A stretch of DNA of 56,853 bases from Nannocystaceae bacterium (GTDB lineage: Bacteria; Myxococcota_A; Polyangia; Nannocystales; Nannocystaceae), in NCBI GenBank assembly GCA_019694555.1, contig JAIBBS010000034.1, forward strand, positions 1 through 56,853, written 5' to 3'. The notes beneath the pieces are model-generated. The model made no database searches. It saw only the letters and a program-made list of their open reading frames with translations, and was not told the origin of the DNA. This document shows positions 31,661-41,366 of the stretch, piece by piece. The translations under genes were made by a program, and so were the position numbers. Each line of letters begins with the position of its first letter. The first letter of the stretch is position 1.

Positions 31661-32985
31661 TCATCGTTCGCTCGCGTGCGCTCAGCCGTCGTCGTTTCCT
31701 GCGCGGCACCGTCGCCGGTGGCCTGGGCTGCGCTGTCGGTCTGCCGTTGCTCGACGCGATGCTCGATCGCCACGGCACCGCGCTGGCCACCGGTGAACCG
31801 CTGCCGCTGCGGCTGGGCTCGTGGATGTTCGGCAACGGCTGCCCGCCCGAGGAGTGGACGCCGGCCGAGGTCGGGCCCAACTGGACACCCAAGGGCTGCA
31901 TGAGCGCGTTCGCCGATCCGATCATCAAGCCCTACGTCAGCGTCATCAGCGGCACCGACCTCGGCATCGGCTTCGGCGATCACATCACCTCGCGCGCGGT
32001 CGCGTTCAGCGGCGCGACCACCGGTGCGCAGCAGGGCCAGGCCGACGCGGCCACGCCGCTGCCGAGCCTCGATCAGCTCGCCGCCGACGTGCTCGGCGCG
32101 TCGACCTCGTTCCGCTCGGTCGAGCTGGGTGTGTCGAAGGCGTCGTACATGGGCGCGGGCAACGACGAGTTCTCGGTCGCGATGCGCGACGGCCAGCTGC
32201 TGCCGGCCGAGTTCTCGCCGCTGTCGCTGTTCAATCGCCTGTTCCTCGGCTTCCAGCCCGACACCCGCGTGCTCGACACGCGCCTGGGCGTGATCGATGC
32301 CGTGCGGGCCGACGCGCAGGAGCTGCAGGCGCGACTGGGCGCGGCCGACCGCCAGCGGCTCGAGGCGCACCTGCAGGGCCTGTCGGAGCTGCAGACGCGA
32401 CTGCAGTCGGAGCCGCCGACCTGCAGCCCGCCGGTGGCCCCGGTGGATCCGCAGGACAACGGCGCCAACGAGCCGCTGTCGGCGCGCAGCCAGCTGCTGT
32501 GCGACGTGCTCGCGCAGGCGCTCGCGTGCGATCTCGTGCGCGTGTTCTCGATGCGCTTCAACCAGTCGATCTCGGACACGGTGGTGTGGGAAGCCGGCAT
32601 CACCGAGGGGCTGCACACCATCACGCACGACCCCAGCAAGCGCGCGATGTACGTCAGCGCGGTGGCGTTCTCGATGGAGCAGCTCGCGTACCTGCTGGGA
32701 GCGCTGGCCGCGATCCCCGAGGGCGAGGGCAACGTGCTCGATCGCTGCGCGATCTACTGCAGCAGCGATCTCGCCGATGGTCAGACGCACACCGTCAGCG
32801 ACTACCCCGTGATCGTGGCGGGTCGCGCGGGCGGGGCGCTGCGCAGCGGCGATCACATCGCGACCGGCGGCAAGAAGACCTCGGTCGTGCCGCTGACGCT
32901 GCTGCAGGCGGTGGGTGTGCCCACGACGATGTTCGGCGACGCGACCTACGGCTCGAGCGAGCCGCTCGCCGAGCTGCTCGCCTAG
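31657..32985 (+). CDS. DUF1552-family Tat-exported protein
   Basis: A 442-residue protein. The N-terminus [16 protein letters not shown] is a clear twin-arginine signal, so the protein is folded, and possibly cofactor-loaded, before export. The remainder matches the DUF1552 family, with [18 protein letters not shown], a [15 protein letters not shown] segment and the late motif [20 protein letters not shown]. This family is nearly always encoded beside DUF1592 proteins, as here, where the start ATG overlaps the upstream stop and is preceded by GGAGG. The two are probably partners at the cell surface; the reaction is unknown. Confidence 0.88.
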   Translation: MIIVRSRALSRRRFLRGTVAGGLGCAVGLPLLDAMLDRHGTALATGEPLPLRLGSWMFGNGCPPEEWTPAEVGPNWTPKGCMSAFADPIIKPYVSVISGTDLGIGFGDHITSRAVAFSGATTGAQQGQADAATPLPSLDQLAADVLGASTSFRSVELGVSKASYMGAGNDEFSVAMRDGQLLPAEFSPLSLFNRLFLGFQPDTRVLDTRLGVIDAVRADAQELQARLGAADRQRLEAHLQGLSELQTRLQSEPPTCSPPVAPVDPQDNGANEPLSARSQLLCDVLAQALACDLVRVFSMRFNQSISDTVVWEAGITEGLHTITHDPSKRAMYVSAVAFSMEQLAYLLGALAAIPEGEGNVLDRCAIYCSSDLADGQTHTVSDYPVIVAGRAGGALRSGDHIATGGKKTSVVPLTLLQAVGVPTTMFGDATYGSSEPLAELLA

Positions 32986-33084
32986 CAGCCCGCGTTTCAC
33001 CACCGGCTGCTCGCCACGGCGCGCCCGCTGGCGTGGTCGCACCGCGCGCGGGCGCGGCGCAGCGCCTGCGGCCAGAGCAGCTGG

Positions 33085-33090
33085 TACGCT
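33085..33090 (+). promoter_or_regulatory. -10-like element (TACGCT) before the pyrophosphatase
   Basis: TACGCT ends ten bases before the ATG at 33101, in a 115-base gap, with no Shine-Dalgarno. This is consistent with a very short or absent leader. Confidence 0.4.
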
Positions 33091-33100
33091 CGGGCCCGCG

Positions 33101-33652
33101 ATGGCCCACCCCTGGCATGACCTGCCCAACAACCCCGACACCGCGGACGAGTCGGTCAACGTCGTCATCGAGATCCCGCGCGGCTCGAAGGTCAAGTACG
33201 AGCTGGACAAGCCCACGGGGCTGCTGCGGGTCGATCGCATCCTGTACAGCTCGGTGATCTATCCCGCCAACTACGGCTTCTTGCCGCGGACCTACTGCGA
33301 CGACGGCGATCCGCTCGACATCCTCGTGCTCGGTGCCGAGGCGGTGGTGCCGCTGGCAATGATGCAGGCACGCCCGATCGGCGTGATGCACATGGAAGAC
33401 GAGGGCCAGGACGACGACAAGGTCATCGGCGTGCACGTGCACGATCCCGCGTTCGCGGAGATCACCGACATCAGCCAGCTGGCCAAGCACACCTTCGCGG
33501 AGATCCGCCGCTTCTTCGAGGACTACAAGGCGCTCGAACAGAAGCGGGTCAAGGTCGAGGAGTTCTCCGATCACGTGCGCGCGGTCCAGGTCGTGCGCGA
33601 GGCGCTGGCGCTGTACCGCAAGGAAGAGAACCGTCTGCGCGGCTGGAAGTGA
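33101..33652 (+). CDS. ppa: Inorganic pyrophosphatase (family I)
   Basis: A 183-residue family I soluble pyrophosphatase that hydrolyses PPi and so drives biosynthetic reactions. Substrate and metal residues are visible in [40 protein letters not shown] (the D-D-G-D-P-x-D signature at 67-73) and [15 protein letters not shown]. Length and order are those of a normal bacterial enzyme. Its stop overlaps the ureohydrolase start by one base (TGATG). Confidence 0.96.
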   Translation: MAHPWHDLPNNPDTADESVNVVIEIPRGSKVKYELDKPTGLLRVDRILYSSVIYPANYGFLPRTYCDDGDPLDILVLGAEAVVPLAMMQARPIGVMHMEDEGQDDDKVIGVHVHDPAFAEITDISQLAKHTFAEIRRFFEDYKALEQKRVKVEEFSDHVRAVQVVREALALYRKEENRLRGWK

Positions 33653-34731
33653 TGCTGCGCCGGCCCGATCTCTCGCGCTTCGATCCCGCCTCCGCCGGTG
33701 ATCCCGACGCGAGCGTGTTCGGCGTGCCCTGCACGCGCGACGAGGCCAACCTCGTGCTCGTGCCGGTGCCGTGGGAGGCGACCACCAGCTACGGTCGCGG
33801 CACCGCGCAGGGCCCGGCGGCGATCCGCGGCGCGAGCCCGCAGCTCGATCTGTTCGACGTCGAGCTCGCGGCGCTGGGCCTGGGCGAGCCGTGGCGGTGG
33901 GGCGTGCACATGCTCGAGGAGTCGTCGCGCGTGCGCGCGTGGAACGAGCGCGCGTGCGCGCGGGCGCTGCCGATCATCGCCGCCGGTGGTGCGATCGGGG
34001 ACGACGCGGCGCTGCAGTCGGCGCTGACGGACGTCAACACGCTGTCGCGCGAGCTGGATCGCTGGGTCGAGGCCGAGGTCGGCGCGCTGCTCGACGCGGG
34101 CAAGCGCGTGGGTGTGGTCGGCGGTGATCACAGCGTCGCGCTTGGCGCGATCGTGGCCCACGCCGCGCGCAACCCCGGGCTGGGGCTGCTGCACGTCGAC
34201 GCCCACGCGGACCTGCGCGAGGCCTACGAGGGCTTCGAGCGCTCGCATGCCAGCGTGCTGCGCAACGCGCTCGAGCGCGCGCCGGCGTTGGGCACCCTCG
34301 TGCAGGTCGGCATCCGCGATCTCAGCGCCGACGAGCACGCGTTCGCGCGCGAGCACCCGCGGGTGCGCACGTTCTACGATCACGCGCTGCGCCGCGAGCG
34401 TCACGAGGGCAAGAGCTTCGCCGCGCAGTGCCGCGACATCGTCGCGGCGCTGCCCCAGCGCGTCTATGTCACCTTCGACATCGACGGCCTCGATCCCGCG
34501 CTGTGCCCTGGCACCGGCACGCCGGTGCCCGGTGGCCTGGGCTTCGGCGAGGCCACCGCGCTGGTGCTCGCGCTGGTCGAGGCCGGCAAGACCGTGGTCG
34601 GCTTCGATCTGGTCGAGGTCGCACCGCGTGCGGGCGACGAGTGGGACGGCAACGTCGGCGCGCGGCTGCTGTACAAGCTGTGCGGCGCGGTGCTCGCGAG
34701 CCACGGCGCGCGCGACGACGCGGCCGGGTGA
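33652..34731 (+). CDS. Ureohydrolase (arginase/agmatinase/formimidoylglutamase family)
   Basis: A 359-residue Mn-dependent ureohydrolase. All dimetal ligands are present: GGDH160-S, HVD183-AH185-AD187 and FD276-ID278-GLDP. SHASVLRN and PVPGGLGFGEATALV also fit the family, with the latter in the agmatinase/HutG pattern. It hydrolyses a guanidino or formimino compound to urea or formamide; the sequence alone does not fix the substrate. The ATG at 33652 sits in TGATG with the ppa stop; a GTG one codon earlier is possible. Coupled translation with ppa is likely. Confidence 0.87.
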   Translation: MLRRPDLSRFDPASAGDPDASVFGVPCTRDEANLVLVPVPWEATTSYGRGTAQGPAAIRGASPQLDLFDVELAALGLGEPWRWGVHMLEESSRVRAWNERACARALPIIAAGGAIGDDAALQSALTDVNTLSRELDRWVEAEVGALLDAGKRVGVVGGDHSVALGAIVAHAARNPGLGLLHVDAHADLREAYEGFERSHASVLRNALERAPALGTLVQVGIRDLSADEHAFAREHPRVRTFYDHALRRERHEGKSFAAQCRDIVAALPQRVYVTFDIDGLDPALCPGTGTPVPGGLGFGEATALVLALVEAGKTVVGFDLVEVAPRAGDEWDGNVGARLLYKLCGAVLASHGARDDAAG

Positions 34732-34761
34732 GGCTCGGCCGGCGCGGTCGGGCCGGGCGGA

Positions 34762-35241
34762 TCAGCGAGCGGCGAGGCGGAGTTCCCACTCGTTGACGCG
34801 CAGCGTCGTGCCTTCGTGGACGTCTTCGATCTCGCGCACGAACGCGAACCCGGCCTTCTCGACCACACGCGCGCTCTCCGGGCGGTCCAAGGGTGTGTGC
34901 GCGACGATGCGCTCGACCTCGGGCCGCGCGCGGACGATGTCCGTCAACCGGCGCACGGCCGCGGTCGCGATGCCCCGTCGCCAGCGCGAACGAACCACCG
35001 CATAGCCGATCTCCACCGTGCCCGGCCCGGTGAACGCTCCGCCGATCTCGCCGACCACGACCGCGTCGGTCGCATCGACGATCACGTACGGACCGAGGTC
35101 GCTGCCGCTGGCGACCTGCTCGGCGACGCCGCGCGAGAACTCGGAGGGATAGTCGTCGGCCACCGCGATGTCCGGCGGGCGTGTCCCTTGCAGCAACGCC
35201 GTCGCGGTCGCCATCGTCATCCGTTCCAGTCGCACGTCCAT
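34762..35241 (-). CDS. GNAT family N-acetyltransferase
   Basis: A 159-residue acetyltransferase of the RimJ/GNAT type. Motif A is VRSRWRRGIATAAVRRL (R-x-x-G-x-A, the acetyl-CoA pyrophosphate loop), preceded by the beta strand GTVEIGYAVV and followed by the ARVVEKAGFAFV motif B. The substrate is unknown (small molecule or protein N-terminus). It faces the ureohydrolase gene tail to tail, 30 bases apart, and is upstream of kinase 2 only by position. Confidence 0.85.
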   Translation of the reverse strand: MDVRLERMTMATATALLQGTRPPDIAVADDYPSEFSRGVAEQVASGSDLGPYVIVDATDAVVVGEIGGAFTGPGTVEIGYAVVRSRWRRGIATAAVRRLTDIVRARPEVERIVAHTPLDRPESARVVEKAGFAFVREIEDVHEGTTLRVNEWELRLAAR

Positions 35242-35301
35242 CGCTTGCCAGTACCAGAGCCGCGCGGGCTCGTCGAGGGCTCGGTTCGCCCGCCGAAGAC
35301 G

Positions 35302-38259
<2,958 letters not shown>

Positions 38260-38270
38260 GTGGACGATCG

Positions 38271-38276
38271 ATTGTA
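38271..38276 (-). promoter_or_regulatory. -10 element (TACAAT) of kinase 2
   Basis: On the minus strand TACAAT (five of six matches to TATAAT) ends 11 bases before the GTG at 38259, in the 40-base gap after the upstream lipoprotein gene. It is the best -10 match in the window, and the kinase therefore need not depend on readthrough. Confidence 0.5.
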
Positions 38277-38299
38277 CGCCCAAGCCGCGCCCGCGCGCG

Positions 38300-39475
38300 T
38301 CACTGCGGCAGCATGATCGTGCCGAAGCGCAACCAGCCCATGCCGTTGGCCGTGACCGCGGCTCCGTCGGCGCACGGCGCCGCGGTGTCCGCGATGCAGT
38401 AGTGCATGTTCCACGACAGCACCCACGGACGGTCCTCGAACGCCGCGGGCACGGCCGGGCCGGTGGCCGTGAGCTCGTGCTGCAGGCCGATGGGGGCGTC
38501 CATGGCGTCGCGCAGCGTACCCATGGGCTCGAGCGTCACGCTGTCGAACGGCGACGCGCCGACCGAGAACTGCACGCCGTAGTAGCAGGAGTTCATGCCG
38601 CAGGGCCCGGTCACGCGCACGATGGGATCGCCGCCGCCGCCCCACGCGATGGGTTGGCCCGGCGTGAAGCTGCCGACCGCGGGCTCGAGCACGTTGCCGA
38701 GCTGGCCGGAGTGATCCCCGTCGATGGCGTACCAGTCCATCGGCAACACGTCCTGGGTCGCGCAGTAGGGCACGTGGGCTTCGACGCCGGACTGCTCGAC
38801 CACGGTGATCCACACCCACGTGCCGTAGCCGTCGGTGATCGAGCCCTCGATCATGCAGGTGTCGGGATCGACGGTGATGCCGTCGGGGATGCTGCCGTTG
38901 CCGCTGCCTTGCGGCGTGGTGCAGCTGGGCGCGGCCCCGTCGCCGCCGCTGATCGCGACGGTGATGTCGTCGCCGGGCTCGACGCAGGGCTTGCCCAGCG
39001 CATCGAGGTCGATGGCGAAGGCCGCACCGATCGTGATCGTGCAGGTGGCGCTGGCGCTGTGGCCGTCCTCGCTCGCGGTGATCTCGACGTCGTAGCTGCC
39101 CTCGTCCTCGGGCTCGCCGTAGATCGTGCCGCCGATCGCGGCGAAGGTCAGCCCCGGCGGCAGCCCGGTGACGTCCCACAGCACCGAGCCGTGATCGCCG
39201 CTGACGGTCGGCGTGTGCGAGTACGACGCGCCCACGGCCCCCGCCGGCGGATCGGCGCAATCGACCGCGAGCATGGTCGGGGCAGCGCTGCTCGAGCTGT
39301 CCGCATCGGTGGTCGACGAGCTCTCGGACGTGGTGGTGGTGTCTGCGCCGGTGCTCGTGCTCGTGCCCGTGGTCGTCGCGGTCGAGCCGTAGCCCACGCC
39401 GTCTTCGCCACCGCAGGCTGCCAGCAGGATCGCACACGCGAAGCTGCGTCGTCGTGTCGAGGCGAGCAAGTCCAT
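38300..39475 (-). CDS. Lipoprotein with putative Ig (He_PIG) domain
   Basis: A 391-residue predicted lipoprotein. A signal with basic n-region ends in ILLAAC (Cys21). A Thr/Ser-rich linker of about 45 residues follows. The first globular part, SVLWDVTGLPPGLTFAAIGG and then YDVEITASEDG, is the He_PIG immunoglobulin-like fold. The C-terminal half has paired Cys and no recognised domain. The ATG at 39475 is preceded by the extended -10 TGCTACCGT six bases upstream. It is cotranscribable with kinase 2 (40 bases) and divergent from the GHKL operon. Confidence 0.8.
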   Translation of the reverse strand: MDLLASTRRRSFACAILLAACGGEDGVGYGSTATTTGTSTSTGADTTTTSESSSTTDADSSSSAAPTMLAVDCADPPAGAVGASYSHTPTVSGDHGSVLWDVTGLPPGLTFAAIGGTIYGEPEDEGSYDVEITASEDGHSASATCTITIGAAFAIDLDALGKPCVEPGDDITVAISGGDGAAPSCTTPQGSGNGSIPDGITVDPDTCMIEGSITDGYGTWVWITVVEQSGVEAHVPYCATQDVLPMDWYAIDGDHSGQLGNVLEPAVGSFTPGQPIAWGGGGDPIVRVTGPCGMNSCYYGVQFSVGASPFDSVTLEPMGTLRDAMDAPIGLQHELTATGPAVPAAFEDRPWVLSWNMHYCIADTAAPCADGAAVTANGMGWLRFGTIMLPQ

Positions 39476-39481
39476 GATCCG

Positions 39482-39490
39482 ACGGTAGCA
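39482..39490 (-). promoter_or_regulatory. Extended -10 element (TGC-TACCGT) before the Ig-lipoprotein
   Basis: On the minus strand TGCTACCGT ends six bases before the ATG at 39475. The 12-mer TGCTACCGTCGG is identical to the one before the glycosyltransferase gene at 16525, and no Shine-Dalgarno is present. Confidence 0.5.
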
Positions 39491-39578
39491 CGAAAGCCGC
39501 ACGCGCCGGCACGATCCGCGATCGCTGCCATGGGCGCCATGGGCGGGAGATGGGGCCCGGGCGCGAGAGCGCGCGGTG

Positions 39579-41366
39579 ATGTCCGCAGTGGGGCGCGAGC
39601 ACGACGTCGTCGATCGAATGCACGTTCGGGCCGAAGGTGCGCCGTGCGGCGCGGGTTTCTGCGAGCATGCGGCGGTGGTCGACACCGACAGGGGAGGTTC
39701 CCCGAGTCAGGCCATCTCGGCGTCGGGCGCCGCCGACGTGCGCGCGGCCCTCGACGGGCTGGTGCACCAGTTCTCCGATCCGCTCGCGTTCTTGCGCGAG
39801 CTGATCCAAAACGCGATCGACGCCGGAACCAGCGATGTCGCCGTGTCGTGCACGTTCGCCGCCGGTGCGACCGCAGACCAGGGTGTCACCACCATCGAGG
39901 TCGCGGACTCCGGCTGCGGGATGACGCGCGAGATCATCGAGTCGCAGCTGACGCGGCTGTTCGCGTCCTCGAAGGACGGCGATCACACCAAGATCGGGAA
40001 GTTCGGCATCGGCTTCGTGTCGGTCTTCGCCCTCGATCCCGACGCGGTCTGCGTCGACACGGCGCGCGATGGCGAACGCTGGCGGGTGTTGTTCGGCCGC
40101 GATCGCGCGTTCGATCTGCGGACGTTGGCCGACCCCATCGAGGGCACGCGGGTGCGCGTGATCAAGGCGACCACGCGCGCCGAGTTCGAGGACCTGCGGG
40201 TGCGCGTGCCCGCCACGGTCCGGCGGTGGTGCCGTCACACCGCGTGCGAGATCCGCGTCGACGGGGTTCGCATCAACGAACCGGTCGAGCTGCCCGATGC
40301 GCCCTGCCGCGTGCGCGTCGACGACGGTGTCACCACGCTCGTGGTCGGCCACGTGCGCGACGGCCGGCCGTTCTGTGGCTTCTACAACGCAGGGCTCACG
40401 CTGGTCGAGGACGAGGTGCTGCCCGAGCAGGTGGTGCCGCGGGCGGCCTCGCAGGGCGAAGGTGACGCGCGGCGGTCCGCGATCGCGTTCAAGGCGTCGT
40501 CGGTCGTGCTCGAGCACACGCTCACGCGCGACAAGGTGATCGAGGACGAGGGCTACGCGTCGGTGGTGGCGCGGATCCGCGGCTTGGTCCACCGCGAGCT
40601 GGCCGAGCTCGCCACGGCGATGCTGTCGGTCGCACTCGATCGGCCGTGCACCGAGGACACGCTCGAGTACCTCTGCCTCGCGGTGCAGTGGCACCTGCAC
40701 CACACGCGCGACGGCCTGCGACGCGTGTGGGGCATGGAGGTGTTTCGATCGCCGGCGGGCGCCGGGATCAGCCTGGGCACGCTCGCGGGGCGCCTGCGCG
40801 GTCGCGAGCTGCTGGTCGCGCGCGAACGCAGCCCATTGACCGACGCGCTCGAGCGCACGGGGCGGACGGTCGTGCGCGTGCGCGGCGAGGCCGAGCAGCG
40901 GCTGCTGCGGGTGATCGCGCGGCCGGGCGTCCACGTCGTCGAGGTCGCCGCGCGGTGGTGCATGGCGACGCCCGGTGCGAGCGCGGACGCGGCCGTGGCC
41001 ACCGCGTTGGCTGCGGCGGTGCGGACCCTGCTCGAGCGCTGCGGCGCGGTGCTCTCGGCGGTCGTCGTCGGCCGCACCGGCGAGCCCGGCACGCCGGCGG
41101 CGGGGCTGGTCGCGATCACGCAGCGCACGGCCGAGCACCCGACGCGCCTGGACGCGGCGCGTACGGTCGGCACCTCGTGGTTGTCGCGCCGCCGGCTGCT
41201 CGTGATCAACGAGGCCCACCCGCTCGTCGAGGCGCTCGCACCGCTGGTGGTGCCGCGACCCGCACTCGCGGCGTACCTGGTGGTGAAGGCGTTCTGGCTC
41301 GGCGGTCGACTCGATCCCGAGCTCGACGGCGCGCTCGCCCGCGCCGCGCTGGGGGCGACGCCATGA
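39579..41366 (+). CDS. Hsp90-like GHKL ATPase (active partner)
   Basis: A protein of up to 595 residues whose N-terminal domain is a GHKL ATP-binding fold closest in pattern to HtpG/Hsp90. The N-box is FLRELIQNAIDAG (E74, N78), the G1 box VADSGCGM (D110, G112, G114), then RLFASSKDGD, and the G2 box IGKFGIGFVSVF (140-150). The following region contains VLEHTLTRDKV, placed like the S-R-E loop of the Hsp90 middle domain, so it may complete the ATPase site. The C-terminal ~250 residues are unrecognised. It is much shorter than HtpG in the middle and has no obvious Hsp90 dimerisation domain. Start uncertain (ATG 39579; GTGs at about 39675 and 39738 possible). The stop overlaps the next gene (ATGA). 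Confidence 0.85.
   Translation: MSAVGREHDVVDRMHVRAEGAPCGAGFCEHAAVVDTDRGGSPSQAISASGAADVRAALDGLVHQFSDPLAFLRELIQNAIDAGTSDVAVSCTFAAGATADQGVTTIEVADSGCGMTREIIESQLTRLFASSKDGDHTKIGKFGIGFVSVFALDPDAVCVDTARDGERWRVLFGRDRAFDLRTLADPIEGTRVRVIKATTRAEFEDLRVRVPATVRRWCRHTACEIRVDGVRINEPVELPDAPCRVRVDDGVTTLVVGHVRDGRPFCGFYNAGLTLVEDEVLPEQVVPRAASQGEGDARRSAIAFKASSVVLEHTLTRDKVIEDEGYASVVARIRGLVHRELAELATAMLSVALDRPCTEDTLEYLCLAVQWHLHHTRDGLRRVWGMEVFRSPAGAGISLGTLAGRLRGRELLVARERSPLTDALERTGRTVVRVRGEAEQRLLRVIARPGVHVVEVAARWCMATPGASADAAVATALAAAVRTLLERCGAVLSAVVVGRTGEPGTPAAGLVAITQRTAEHPTRLDAARTVGTSWLSRRRLLVINEAHPLVEALAPLVVPRPALAAYLVVKAFWLGGRLDPELDGALARAALGATP

Noticed and set aside
39579..41366. Calling the ATPase HtpG, MutL or a histidine kinase
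   Set aside because: The boxes resemble Hsp90, but the length, the missing C-terminal dimerisation domain and the lack of an H-box or MutL motifs exclude a confident assignment to any of these.
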